Of a stretch of DNA of 64,000 bases, positions 34,767 through 43,833 are shown one piece after another (the stretch's first letter is position 1; each line of letters begins with the position of its first letter). The DNA comes from Mesorhizobium sp. 1M-11. Lineage in GTDB: Bacteria; Pseudomonadota; Alphaproteobacteria; Rhizobiales; Rhizobiaceae. The notes beneath the pieces are model-generated. The model ran no database searches. It was not told the origin of the DNA and saw nothing but the letters and a program-made list of their open reading frames with translations. The translations under genes and the position numbers were made by a program. The DNA is taken from positions 44,467-108,466 of the forward strand of contig NZ_LJSD01000062.1 in the NCBI RefSeq assembly GCF_001303895.1, read 5' to 3'.

Positions 34767-36266
34767 ATGTCCGAACTTATCGTTCGCGGCGCGCGCAAGG
34801 CTTATGGCGCAACGGTTGCGCTGAGCCGAGGCGACCTGCATCTCAAACCTGGCGAAGTGCATGTGCTGATCGGTTCGAACGGGTCGGGCAAGAGCACGCT
34901 GTGCAAGATCGTCGCCGGCAGCGTGAAGCCGGACGCCGGCGAAGTTCTGCTGGACGGCAAGCCTGTCACCATCGACGGTCCGCGCGCCGCACGGGCACTC
35001 GGCATCGGCATCTTCTACCAGGAACTCAGTCTGGCCGCGCGTCGCACGGTGGCCGAGAACATCCTCCTGCCGGCAATGCCGGTGAAGGGCGGCATCTTCG
35101 TCGACCGGACCGAGCTCGAGGAACGGACCGCCAGGATCATCGCCGAATTCCAGGACGTCGCCGGCGAAGGCTTTGCCGCAGACGTGACCGTGGACAGGCT
35201 GCGTGCCGACCAGCGCCAACTGGTGGAAATCATGAAGGCGCTCGCCACCGATGCGCCTATTCTCATCTTCGACGAACCCACCTCCGCACTCGACCGCGCA
35301 CAGGTCGATCGTTTCTTCGAGATCCTGCGCCGCCTGAAACAGGAGGGTCGCGCCATGGTGTTCATCTCGCACCGCATGGACGAGATCTTTTCGATCGGCG
35401 ACCGTGTCACCGTCATTCGCGATGGCGCGACTGTCGCGTCCTCAGCCATTGCCGAGACGAACGCCGATGAAGTGATCCGGCAGATGGTGGGCGAGCGTGA
35501 AGCGCTGTCGGCTGAAAGCAAACCTCCCGTACCAGCCGCCGCAGGCGAACCCATGCTGTCCGTGGCCAATCTCAACGGCGCCGGTTTCCGTGACGTTTCC
35601 TTCACCGTCGGCAAAGGCGAGATCCTCGGCTTCGGTGGGTTGCATGGCCAGGGACAGTCTTCGGTGCTGCGCGCCATTTTCGGGGCGTTGGCCCACAACG
35701 CCGGCACGATCGAGGTCCATGGCAAAGCTTGCGCTGCACGCTCGCCAGCCGAGGCCATCCGCAACGGCATTGCCTATGTCTCCGGCGATCGCGGCCGTGA
35801 TGGCACGCTGACCGGCCGCCCGATCCTGGAAAACGTCACGCCGATCCATTTCCTGCGCAACAGGTCGCATCTCGCGCGCCCCGGCGCACTCGCCACGCTG
35901 GCCGATGGACCGCTGAAGGCACTGAAGACCAAGTTCCAGGATATCGGCCAGCCGGTGAATTCGCTGTCCGGCGGCAACCAGCAGAAGGTGGTGATCGCGC
36001 GCTGGCTGATCGATCGTCCCGCGATCCTTCTGCTCGACGACCCGACCAAGGGCATCGACCTTGCCGCGAAGTCGGACCTTTTCCAGCTCATCCGCTCCCT
36101 GGCGGCCGAGGGCATGGGCATTGCGCTGTATTCTTCGGAGGACGCCGAGTTGCTCGCCAATGCCGATCGTATCCTGGTCTTCAATTCAGGCGTGGTGACG
36201 CGCGAACTGCAGGGCGAAGACCGAACCCGCTACAATCTTTATCACGCCGCATATGAGGCTGCCTGA
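34767..36266 (+). CDS. sugar ABC transporter ATP-binding protein
   Basis: A 499-residue duplicated ATPase of the RbsA/MglA type. First half: Walker A GSNGSGKSTLC near residue 37 and Walker B LIFDEPTSALD near 168. Second half: the degenerate Walker A GLHGQGQSS that is usual for this family, the signature LSGGNQQKVVIAR near residue 398, and Walker B ILLLDDPTKGIDL. It energises the two adjacent permeases. The stop overlaps the next start by one base. Confidence 0.94.
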   Translation: MSELIVRGARKAYGATVALSRGDLHLKPGEVHVLIGSNGSGKSTLCKIVAGSVKPDAGEVLLDGKPVTIDGPRAARALGIGIFYQELSLAARRTVAENILLPAMPVKGGIFVDRTELEERTARIIAEFQDVAGEGFAADVTVDRLRADQRQLVEIMKALATDAPILIFDEPTSALDRAQVDRFFEILRRLKQEGRAMVFISHRMDEIFSIGDRVTVIRDGATVASSAIAETNADEVIRQMVGEREALSAESKPPVPAAAGEPMLSVANLNGAGFRDVSFTVGKGEILGFGGLHGQGQSSVLRAIFGALAHNAGTIEVHGKACAARSPAEAIRNGIAYVSGDRGRDGTLTGRPILENVTPIHFLRNRSHLARPGALATLADGPLKALKTKFQDIGQPVNSLSGGNQQKVVIARWLIDRPAILLLDDPTKGIDLAAKSDLFQLIRSLAAEGMGIALYSSEDAELLANADRILVFNSGVVTRELQGEDRTRYNLYHAAYEAA

Positions 36267-37249
36267 TGAGCAACGCAGCCACCCAGACCAATACCGGCGG
36301 CCTTGGCCGCCTGATCCGCCGTTATCCTTTCCTGCCGGCGCTGATCATTCTCGTCCTGCTTCTGGCCCTCAACGGCATTTTCGAGCCGCGCAGCCTGAGT
36401 TTCCGCTCGATGACCGGGCTCATCTCAACCTACCTGGCTCTGATGATGCTCTCGGTGGCGCAGACCTATGTCGTCTTTTCCGGTGACATCGACCTGTCGG
36501 CAGGAAGCATCGTATCGCTGGTCAACGTCTCGGTGATCGTGCTGATGCAGAAATGGGGCGGCGACGGGTTCAGCGTCATCGCGGCCTGCCTGGTCGGCGC
36601 GCTGATCGGCCTGGCTTGCGGGTTGATCAACGGCATCGTCGTCGCGGGTTTGAGATTGCAGGCGATCGTCGCCACTTTCGCAACCTCCATCTTCTTCACC
36701 GGCCTGGCCCTCACCGTATTGCCAGTGGCCGGCACGCCGGCGCCCGAAGCCTATTGGACGACCTATGGCGGCCGCTTCCTCGGCATTCCCTTCGTGTTTT
36801 ATGCCGTTGCAGCAGTGGCAATCCTGCTTGCGATCCTGATGCGCATGCGTTTGACCACACAGATGCTGGCAGTCGGCGATGACCAGCAGGCGGCGTTCCA
36901 GAGCGGACTGCCGGTGACCGCGATCCGCATCAAGGGGTATGTCTTCTGCGGCCTGTTCGCAGCGCTCGCCGCGCTCTGCATCACCGGCGACACCGCAAGC
37001 GGCGATCCGCTGGTCGGCGGCAAGATGACGCTTTATTCGGTCGCCGCCGTGGTTCTGGGCGGCTCGGCGTTGGCCGGAGGGTTCGGCACGGTGACGGGCT
37101 CGCTGATCGGCGCCCTCATCATCGGCCTCATCAATGCCCTGGTCTTCTTCGTCGGAACGCCTTCGGAATGGCAGAACTTCGTACAGGGCCTCGCCATCCT
37201 GCTGGCTTTGATGACCGGCATCCTCGTCAGCCGCGGAGCACGGGCATGA
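36266..37249 (+). CDS. sugar ABC transporter permease 1
   Basis: A 327-residue RbsC-type permease with about eight to ten membrane helices. Family words include SGDIDLSAGSIVSLVNV (about residues 71-87), INGIVVAGLRLQAIVATF and a C-terminal GGSALAGGFGTVTGSLIGAL. It forms a heterodimeric channel with the next gene product. It starts at the stop codon of the ATPase gene, and its own stop overlaps the next ATG (ATGA). Confidence 0.94.
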   Translation: MSNAATQTNTGGLGRLIRRYPFLPALIILVLLLALNGIFEPRSLSFRSMTGLISTYLALMMLSVAQTYVVFSGDIDLSAGSIVSLVNVSVIVLMQKWGGDGFSVIAACLVGALIGLACGLINGIVVAGLRLQAIVATFATSIFFTGLALTVLPVAGTPAPEAYWTTYGGRFLGIPFVFYAVAAVAILLAILMRMRLTTQMLAVGDDQQAAFQSGLPVTAIRIKGYVFCGLFAALAALCITGDTASGDPLVGGKMTLYSVAAVVLGGSALAGGFGTVTGSLIGALIIGLINALVFFVGTPSEWQNFVQGLAILLALMTGILVSRGARA

Positions 37250-38235
37250 GCACCGACGCCCTCCCCTCCAAATCAGGCGGGAACGCCGCGCTGGCTTTCG
37301 CGAAGAAGCCGCTCGTGGTGGCGCTGATCCTGATCGTGTTGCTGCTCGCCGTCGGCGAATGGCTGTCCCCGGGCTTCGCCTCGCCGGGACAGGTCCTGAG
37401 GCTGCTGATCGTCGCTGCACTGCTCGGCATCGTCGCGGCCGGCCAGAACCTGGTCATCCTCGGTGGCCGCGAAGGCATCGACCTTTCGGTCGGCGGCATC
37501 GTCTCGCTGGCCGCGATCCTGGCCGGCAATGTCATGAACGGCGCCGATAGCGGCATCCTGCCGGCAATCCTTGTCTGCATCGTCGTTGGAGGCCTGTTCG
37601 GCCTCATCAACGGTGTCGGCGTGACGCTGCTGCGCATCCCGCCATTGGTGATGACGCTCGGCATGCTCGGCGTGCTGCAGGGCCTGCTGGTGGTTATCCG
37701 CAACGGCATCCCCTCCGGTCGCGCCGCACCTGGCCTGTCCGACTTCGTCGTCAAACCGTTCCTGCTCGGCCTGCCCGGCATCATCTGGCTCTGGCTGCTG
37801 ATCGGGCTTGCCATGGCCTTCCTGCTGCGCCGCACCGTGTTCGGCTACCGCGTCTATGCGATCGGCTCCAACGAGCAGGCCGCCTTCATGGCCGGCGTAC
37901 CGGTGAAGACCATCCGCGTCGCGCTGTTCATGCTGTCAGGTGTCTTCGCTGCCATCGCCGGCATGTGCCTGCTCGGCTATTCCGGCTCCTCCTTTGCCAA
38001 TGTCGGCGAGCAATACATGCTGCCCTCGATCATCGCCGTGGTGCTCGGCGGCACGCCGTTGTCGGGCGGCAAGGGCGGCTACACCGGCACGATGGCCGGC
38101 GCCGTGCTGCTGGTCCTGCTCCAGAGCATCCTCACCACGGTGCACATCGACGAAGCCGGCCGGCAGATGGTGTTCGGCGCGACATTGGTGGCGCTGATGC
38201 TGTTCTACGGGCGCGCCAAGGCGATGCGGGGCTGA
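37246..38235 (+). CDS. sugar ABC transporter permease 2
   Basis: A 329-residue RbsC-type permease, related to but distinct from permease 1. Markers are GGREGIDLSVGGIVSLAAI (about residues 74-92), INGVGVTLLRIPPLVMTLG and the C-terminal GGTPLSGGKGGYTGTMAGA. The start is ATG 37246, overlapping the previous stop by four bases. The two permeases, one ATPase and one binding protein make a complete CUT2 importer. Confidence 0.94.
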   Translation: MSTDALPSKSGGNAALAFAKKPLVVALILIVLLLAVGEWLSPGFASPGQVLRLLIVAALLGIVAAGQNLVILGGREGIDLSVGGIVSLAAILAGNVMNGADSGILPAILVCIVVGGLFGLINGVGVTLLRIPPLVMTLGMLGVLQGLLVVIRNGIPSGRAAPGLSDFVVKPFLLGLPGIIWLWLLIGLAMAFLLRRTVFGYRVYAIGSNEQAAFMAGVPVKTIRVALFMLSGVFAAIAGMCLLGYSGSSFANVGEQYMLPSIIAVVLGGTPLSGGKGGYTGTMAGAVLLVLLQSILTTVHIDEAGRQMVFGATLVALMLFYGRAKAMRG

Positions 38236-38240
38236 TCGGC

Positions 38241-39260
38241 ATGGCCGGGCCCGCCAAGATCAAGGACATTGCCGCGCGCGCGGGCGTCTCCCCGGCCACG
38301 GTCTCGCGCGCGCTTTCCGATACCGGCCTGGTGGCCGAGCCGACGCTGTCGCGCATCCGCGAAGTCGCGCAGATGCTGAACTACCGGCCCAATGTCAGTG
38401 CCCGTAACCTGCGCACCCAGAAATCCATGGCCGTCCTGATGGTGGTGCGTGACGTCGGCAACCCCTTCTATCTCGAGATCATGAAGGGGGTAGAGGCAAC
38501 TGCTCGTGCCGCCGGCTATTCGGTGCTGATGGGCAATACCGAAAACAACGCCGAGCGCGAGGTCGAGTATTTCGACATGCTGCGCGACGGCCATGCCGAC
38601 GGCATGATCCTGATCACCGGCAAGCTGCCATGGCCGGCCGAGGAAAGCCGGTCGCATCTGCAGGGCCTGCCGGTGGTGGTGGCGCTGGAAACGATCGAAG
38701 GCATGGGCCTGCCGCATGTGCAGATCGACAATGTCGGGGCCTCGCATGCCGCGGTCGAGCACCTGATCGGGCTCGGTCATCGAGCCATTGCCCATATCTG
38801 CGGCCCCGTCCCTGAAATCATGGCGGTTCGCCGCCGCGAAGGTTTTCGCCGGGCGATGCAGGCAGCGGGGCTCGCCATACCGGACGGCTACGAACCTGTC
38901 GGTGACTATCTGCTGCCTTCGGGTGAAACGCTATGCCGCGCGCTGTTCGAGCGACCGGACCGACCGACCGCGTTGTTCGTTGCCAATGACGAGATGGCTT
39001 TCGGCGCGATCAACGAATTGCGCCGGCTGGGCCTCGACGTGCCCGGCGACGTTTCGGTGGTCGGGTTCGACGACCTGTTCCTCAGCCAGGCCTTCTATCC
39101 GCCGCTGACAACCGTGCGCCAGCCACGCGCGGAGATCGGACAGGAGGCGATGCGGCAGTTGCTGCGGGTGCTCGCCGGAGAAGAGATCGAAGTCGAGACA
39201 CTGGAAATGCCCACGGTGCTGCAGATCCGTGGCTCGACCGCCCGGCCAAAACCAATCTGA
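38241..39260 (+). CDS. LacI family transcriptional regulator
   Basis: A 339-residue repressor: N-terminal LacI helix-turn-helix and hinge (IKDIAARAGVSPATVSRALS, residues 7-26; NYRPNVSARNLRTQKS near 50) and a periplasmic-binding-protein-like effector domain (about 62-330). The start is ATG 38241, five bases after the permease stop. It is encoded within the transporter operon and most likely binds the palindrome at 33574-33587, giving autoregulation and induction by the transported sugar. Confidence 0.94.
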   Translation: MAGPAKIKDIAARAGVSPATVSRALSDTGLVAEPTLSRIREVAQMLNYRPNVSARNLRTQKSMAVLMVVRDVGNPFYLEIMKGVEATARAAGYSVLMGNTENNAEREVEYFDMLRDGHADGMILITGKLPWPAEESRSHLQGLPVVVALETIEGMGLPHVQIDNVGASHAAVEHLIGLGHRAIAHICGPVPEIMAVRRREGFRRAMQAAGLAIPDGYEPVGDYLLPSGETLCRALFERPDRPTALFVANDEMAFGAINELRRLGLDVPGDVSVVGFDDLFLSQAFYPPLTTVRQPRAEIGQEAMRQLLRVLAGEEIEVETLEMPTVLQIRGSTARPKPI

Positions 39261-39286
39261 AAGACAAGAAGCAGGAAAGGACGACC

Positions 39287-40525
39287 ATGGCACAGCTGCC
39301 GAAGGAGAGATTGCGCGTCGGTTTCGTGGGCACGGGCTTCATCGCCCAGTTTCACCTGAAATCGCTGGTCGGCGTGCGCAACATCGATGTCGTCGGCGTC
39401 TACAGCCGCAGCAACGAAAAGCGGGAGCACTTCGTCAAGCTGGCCGATGAACTCGGCCTCGGTTCCTGCAAAAACCACGACAGCCTGGAAAGCCTGCTTG
39501 GCGACCCGACGCTCGATGCCGTCTGGATCCTGTCGCCGAACTACACGCGCCTCGACGTCATGCGCACGCTGCATGCCGAGATCAAGGCCGGCCGATCCAA
39601 GGTGTTCGCCGTCGCCTGCGAGAAGCCCCTGGCGCGCACCGTTGCCGAAGCGCGCGAAATGGTGCGGCTCGCCGAAGATGCCGGGCTGAACCACGGCTAT
39701 CTCGAAAACCAGGTGTTCGCGACGCCGGTCATCCGCGGCAAGGAAATCGTCTGGCGGCGCGCCGCCTCGACCACCGGCCGTCCCTACCTCGCCCGCGCGG
39801 CGGAAGAGCATTCCGGCCCGCATGAAGCCTGGTTCTGGCAAGGCGACAAGCAGGGCGGTGGCGTGCTGTCGGACATGATGTGCCACAGCCTCGAAGTCGC
39901 GCGTCATCTGCTCACGGCACCTGGAGCGGCGCGGGGTTCGCTGAAGGTCAAATCGGTCAATGGAACCGTCGCCAACCTCAAATGGACGCGCCCGCACTAT
40001 GCTGACGATCTTGCCCGCCGCTTCGGTCCCGGCGTCGATTATCGCAACCATCCCTCAGAGGATTTCGCCCGCGGCGTGGTGGCGCTGGAGGACGAAGCCG
40101 GCAACGAGCTGATGATCGAAGCCACGACGTCCTGGGCCTATGTCGGGGCTGGCCTGCGCATCCAGCTCGAACTGCTCGGCCCCGAATATGCGATGGAATT
40201 CAATTCGCTGGGCACCGGCTTGAAGATCTTCATGTCACGCGCGGTGCAAGGCTCGGAAGGCGAGGATCTTGTCGAGAAGCAGAATGCCGAACAGGGCCTT
40301 ATGCCGGTGCTGGAGGACGAGGCCGGCGTCTATGGCTACACCGACGAGAACCGTCACATGACCGAGTGTTTCCGCAAAGGCGAGACGCCGCTGGAAACCT
40401 TCCATGACGGGCTTGCCGTGGTGGAAATGATGATGGGCCTCTACAAATCGGCGGAAACCGGCGAGACGGTGCGTTTCCCGGCTCCGGAGCTTGAGCACTA
40501 TGTGCCGCCGGTGGCGCGCCGCTGA
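39287..40525 (+). CDS. Gfo/Idh/MocA family oxidoreductase
   Basis: A 412-residue NAD(P)-dependent dehydrogenase-like protein. The N-terminal Rossmann domain has RVGFVGTGFIAQFHLKSL (residues 10-27), and the conserved CEKPLART gives the catalytic-type EKP motif near residue 112, unlike the Gal80-like paralogue at 20.7 kb. It probably oxidises the sugar or polyol brought in by the upstream importer, or a derivative of it. It ends the operon; the next gene has its own BioR box. Confidence 0.92.
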   Translation: MAQLPKERLRVGFVGTGFIAQFHLKSLVGVRNIDVVGVYSRSNEKREHFVKLADELGLGSCKNHDSLESLLGDPTLDAVWILSPNYTRLDVMRTLHAEIKAGRSKVFAVACEKPLARTVAEAREMVRLAEDAGLNHGYLENQVFATPVIRGKEIVWRRAASTTGRPYLARAAEEHSGPHEAWFWQGDKQGGGVLSDMMCHSLEVARHLLTAPGAARGSLKVKSVNGTVANLKWTRPHYADDLARRFGPGVDYRNHPSEDFARGVVALEDEAGNELMIEATTSWAYVGAGLRIQLELLGPEYAMEFNSLGTGLKIFMSRAVQGSEGEDLVEKQNAEQGLMPVLEDEAGVYGYTDENRHMTECFRKGETPLETFHDGLAVVEMMMGLYKSAETGETVRFPAPELEHYVPPVARR

Positions 40526-40664
40526 CAACGCAGATCCGGATTCCTTGGGCAAGGTGCCATTCGCACCCTGCCTCTCTTTTCGGCACGAAGGGGAATGGGG
40601 CTTGTCCCGTCCCTTTGTGCTGTGGCTTATCCGGCCAACCAATCGACAAGCCCTGCGCACCAAA

Positions 40665-40674
40665 TTATCTATGA
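40665..40674. promoter_or_regulatory. BioR box upstream of bioR
   Basis: TTATCTATGA, nine of ten matches to the BioR consensus TTATCTATAA. It ends three bases before the ATG of the bioR gene itself, which indicates autoregulation and leaves no room for a normal ribosome binding site. Confidence 0.75.
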
Positions 40675-40677
40675 AAC

Positions 40678-41346
40678 ATGGGCGCACAAAAAGAAGACAC
40701 TCTCGCGGTCCGCATCTCGAAGACGCTGGCCGATCGCATCATCGCAGGTAAGATCGAGCCCGGCTCACGGCTGCGGCAGGATCACGTCGCCGAGGAATTC
40801 GGTGCCAGCCATGTCCCCGTGCGCGAGGCCTTTCGCAGGCTGGAGGCACAAGGCCTCGCGGTCAGTGAACCGCGCCGAGGCGTGCGTGTTGCCAGCTTCG
40901 ACCTAGCCGAAGTGAAAGAAGTGGCGGAAATGCGCGCAGCCCTCGAGGTGCTGGCGTTGCGTCACGCTGCGCCACATCTGACGCCTGCCATTCTCGACGC
41001 GGCCGAAGAAGCCACCAAGGCCGGTGACAATTCGCGTGACGTACGCTCCTGGGAAGAGGCGAACCGGCGCTTCCACCGTCTCATCCTGGAACCCTGCGCC
41101 ATGCCGAGGCTGCTATCGGCCATCGATGACCTGCATGCCGCCAGCGCCCGTTTTCTTTTCGCCGCATGGCGATCCGACTGGGAAGCACGCACCGATCACG
41201 ACCATCGCACTATCCTTTCCGCCTTGCGCAAGGGCCAGATCGATGCGGCGTGCACCACGCTGGCCGGTCATGTTCAATGGATCGGCCGTCGGCCCCAGAA
41301 ATCGGCCAGCGGCGGCGTCCGCGACGCTTTCGCGATCGTCGGATAA
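40678..41346 (+). CDS. bioR: GntR-family biotin regulator BioR
   Basis: A 222-residue GntR/FadR-subfamily regulator: N-terminal winged helix (ISKTLADRIIAGKIEPGSRL and VPVREAFRRLEAQGLA, about residues 12-60) and a C-terminal helical FCD-type domain. The identification as BioR, the alphaproteobacterial repressor of biotin genes, rests on its place directly upstream of bioYBD and on BioR boxes before both units. No ribosome binding site is visible, because the operator abuts the ATG; the transcript may be leaderless. Confidence 0.92.
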   Translation: MGAQKEDTLAVRISKTLADRIIAGKIEPGSRLRQDHVAEEFGASHVPVREAFRRLEAQGLAVSEPRRGVRVASFDLAEVKEVAEMRAALEVLALRHAAPHLTPAILDAAEEATKAGDNSRDVRSWEEANRRFHRLILEPCAMPRLLSAIDDLHAASARFLFAAWRSDWEARTDHDHRTILSALRKGQIDAACTTLAGHVQWIGRRPQKSASGGVRDAFAIVG

Positions 41347-41348
41347 AA

Positions 41349-41358
41349 ATATCTATAA
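41349..41358. promoter_or_regulatory. BioR box, upstream copy of bioYBD
   Basis: ATATCTATAA, nine of ten matches to the consensus, three bases after the bioR stop codon. It lies 63 bases upstream of the perfect box in the same intergenic region. Confidence 0.55.
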
Positions 41359-41411
41359 TCCTATTGCGACTCGTTTCCTTTTGTGGATTCACTGTAGATA
41401 TAGATCATAAA

Positions 41412-41421
41412 TTATCTATAA
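41412..41421. promoter_or_regulatory. BioR box, perfect copy, bioYBD promoter
   Basis: TTATCTATAA, an exact match to the BioR consensus, 17 bases before the bioY start and probably overlapping the promoter or transcription start. With the upstream box it forms a two-site arrangement. Confidence 0.85.
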
Positions 41422-41438
41422 TTTACGAAAGGAAGACC

Positions 41439-42005
41439 ATGAGCCAGACCCTCACGCTGCGCGGCATCAAGCCGCGCGAGGCGGCAAGAACTGTTGGCAT
41501 CATCATCGCGGGCGTCGCCCTGATCACGCTCTGCGCCAAGCTGCGCATTCCGTTCTGGCCGGTGCCGCTGACCTTATATACGCTGGCGGTCATGGGCATT
41601 GCGGTCGCCACTGGCCCGCGCATGGCGACAGCCACCTTCTTCACCTTCCTGGCGGTAGGGGCAGCCGGCTTGCCGGTGTTCTCCGGCTCGCCTGAGCGCG
41701 GTATCGGCCTCGCCTACATGATGGGCCCGACGGGCGGCTACCTGCTGGGCTATCTCTTCGCCAGCTGGTTGACCGGCTGGCTGGCCGAGGGCCGGCAGAT
41801 GTTCGGCCGCATCATAGCCATGCTGGCAGGCCTTGCAGTGACTTACGCAGTCGGCCTGCCCTGGCTCGGCCTGTACATCCCCGCCAAGGATGTCATTCCG
41901 CTGGGCTTCACCCCTTTCATTCTGGGAGATCTTATCAACATCGCCATGGTCGCCGTCGGCTCGGCCATGATCCCGGCACGTCTGCTGGGAAAGATCGGCC
42001 GGTGA
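41439..42005 (+). CDS. bioY: biotin transporter substrate-binding subunit
   Basis: A 188-residue S-component of the biotin ECF transporter, with about six membrane helices. Family words are LCAKLRIPFWPVPLTLYTLA (residues 29-48) and YMMGPTGGYLLGYLFASW (about 93-110), and GFTPFILGDLINI near the C-terminus. BioY works with BioMN where present, or alone at low capacity; bioMN are not in this window. The start is ATG 41439, after GAAAGGAAGACC. The stop overlaps the bioB start (GTGA). Confidence 0.95.
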   Translation: MSQTLTLRGIKPREAARTVGIIIAGVALITLCAKLRIPFWPVPLTLYTLAVMGIAVATGPRMATATFFTFLAVGAAGLPVFSGSPERGIGLAYMMGPTGGYLLGYLFASWLTGWLAEGRQMFGRIIAMLAGLAVTYAVGLPWLGLYIPAKDVIPLGFTPFILGDLINIAMVAVGSAMIPARLLGKIGR

Positions 42006-43075
42006 GTGCGTCCGTAACGCCGGATCGCTCGTCTCTTCCTGAGACGGGCGATGTCCGTACCGACTGGACACAGGCAGAAGCGGAAGCGATCTACGCCTTG
42101 CCGCTGCCCGACCTGCTCCATCGGGCGCAAAGCGTTCACCGCAGCCGCTTCGATCCGACCGTGGTCGAAACCGCCAGCCTGCTCAGCGTCAAGACAGGCG
42201 GCTGTCCGGAGGATTGCGGCTACTGCTCGCAGAGTGCGCATCACAAGACCGGCGTCAAGGCGACCAAGCTGATGCCGGTGGAGCGCGTGCTCGAGGAGGC
42301 ACAGCGCGCCAGGGCCGGCGGGGCGACGCGGTTCTGCATGGGTGCTGCCTGGCGCAGCCCGAAGGACCGTGACATGGACAGGGTTTGCGCCATGATCGAA
42401 GGCGTCAGGGCGCTGGGCATGGAAACCTGCGTCACCCTCGGCATGCTGACAGGGTCCCAGGTCGAACGGCTGAGGGAAGCGGGCCTCGATTATTACAACC
42501 ACAACATCGACACCTCCCGGGAATACTATCCCGAGATCGCCACCACCCGCACCATCGATGACCGCCTGGAGACCCTGGCACTGGTGCGCTCCGGCGGCAT
42601 CAAGGTCTGTTCCGGCGGCATTGTCGGCATGGGCGAAACCATGGCGGACCGCATCGCCATGCTGGTCATCCTGGCCACGCTCGAGAGGCACCCGGAAAGC
42701 GTTCCGATCAATATGTGGAACGAAGTCCAGGGTACGCCGGTGATGGAGAAGAGCCGGCCGGTGGAGCCGATCGCCTTCGTGCGGCTGGTCGCGCTCGCGC
42801 GCATTCTGATGCCGCAAAGCGTGGTGCGGCTTTCGGCTGGTCGCCATGCCATGAGCGATGAATTGCAGGCACTCTGCTTCCTGGCCGGCGCCAATTCGAT
42901 CTTCACCGGCGACGTGCTTCTGACCACCGGCAATCCGGAGCGCAACAAGGACTTCGCGCTGCTGAAAAAGCTCGGCATGCGCGCCGCCGAAGCACCGGTC
43001 CATGCAGGCACCGGGCCGGATCAGAAATACCGCTCTCAGCCATCCCCGCCCTTGTCCGCGACTGGCGCGCTTTGA
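42002..43075 (+). CDS. bioB: biotin synthase
   Basis: A 357-residue radical-SAM enzyme that inserts sulfur into dethiobiotin. The [4Fe-4S] motif is Cys68, Cys72 and Cys75 in GGCPEDCGYCSQ. Other landmarks are YYNHNIDTSREYY and the RLSAGR segment, whose Arg coordinates the second, [2Fe-2S], cluster. The start is GTG 42002, four bases inside bioY. Its stop overlaps the TTG start of bioD. Confidence 0.97.
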   Translation: MSASVTPDRSSLPETGDVRTDWTQAEAEAIYALPLPDLLHRAQSVHRSRFDPTVVETASLLSVKTGGCPEDCGYCSQSAHHKTGVKATKLMPVERVLEEAQRARAGGATRFCMGAAWRSPKDRDMDRVCAMIEGVRALGMETCVTLGMLTGSQVERLREAGLDYYNHNIDTSREYYPEIATTRTIDDRLETLALVRSGGIKVCSGGIVGMGETMADRIAMLVILATLERHPESVPINMWNEVQGTPVMEKSRPVEPIAFVRLVALARILMPQSVVRLSAGRHAMSDELQALCFLAGANSIFTGDVLLTTGNPERNKDFALLKKLGMRAAEAPVHAGTGPDQKYRSQPSPPLSATGAL

Positions 43076-43695
43076 ATACGCGCATCGTCGTCACCGGCAC
43101 CGATACCGACATCGGCAAGACGGTCTTCGCCGCAGGACTGACCAGTCTGCTCGGAGCATCTTACTGGAAGCCGGTGCAAGCCGGACTTGGCGGAGAGAGC
43201 GACAGCGAAACCGTGATGCGGCTCGGCGACGTTTTGCCGGGCCGTATCCTGACCGAGGCATGGCGACTGAACACCCCCGCCTCTCCACACCATGCTGCGG
43301 CGATCGACGGCGTCACGATCATCCCCGAAGAGTTGAATGTACCGGAAGTCGATGGGCCGCTGGTTATCGAAGGCTCCGGCGGTGTGCTGGTGCCACTGAC
43401 ACGGACCACCACCTTCGCCGACATCTTCGCACGCTGGGAATTGCCAGTGGTCCTGTGCGCACGCACCCGGCTCGGCACCATCAACCATACGCTTCTGTCA
43501 CTGGAAGCACTGCGCGCCCGCAATGTTCCGGTTCTGGGAGTTGCCTTTATCGGCGGCGCCCAACCCGAGACCGAAAGCATAGTCTGCGAGATCGGCAGAA
43601 CCAGAAAACTGGGACGCCTGCCCATGCTCGACCCGCTGACGCCCGCAGCGTTGCGGCAGGTCTTCACCGTTGCCTTTTCGGCTGACGACTTCTGA
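43072..43695 (+). CDS. bioD: dethiobiotin synthetase
   Basis: A 207-residue ATP-dependent carboxylase that closes the ureido ring of dethiobiotin. It has the P-loop TGTDTDIGKTVFAAGL (residues 7-22), the substrate segment YWKPVQAGL, and VIEGSGGVLVPL. The start is a TTG at 43072 overlapping the bioB stop by four bases. Rhizobial clusters often continue with bioA and bioZ, but here an unrelated DUF982 gene follows, so bioF/bioA/bioZ must lie elsewhere or be absent. Confidence 0.94.
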   Translation: MNTRIVVTGTDTDIGKTVFAAGLTSLLGASYWKPVQAGLGGESDSETVMRLGDVLPGRILTEAWRLNTPASPHHAAAIDGVTIIPEELNVPEVDGPLVIEGSGGVLVPLTRTTTFADIFARWELPVVLCARTRLGTINHTLLSLEALRARNVPVLGVAFIGGAQPETESIVCEIGRTRKLGRLPMLDPLTPAALRQVFTVAFSADDF

Positions 43696-43833
43696 AAACT
43701 CAATCAGCGAATTGAGTTCGATCGAAGATGGGTATAGGCAAGGAACCACTACCGCGTTGGAACGTTCATGTGCGTTCCCTGCCGAGGCCGGCGTTCGTTT
43801 TGGCCTCCTTTCCATTTTCAGAAAGGCCTTCCC

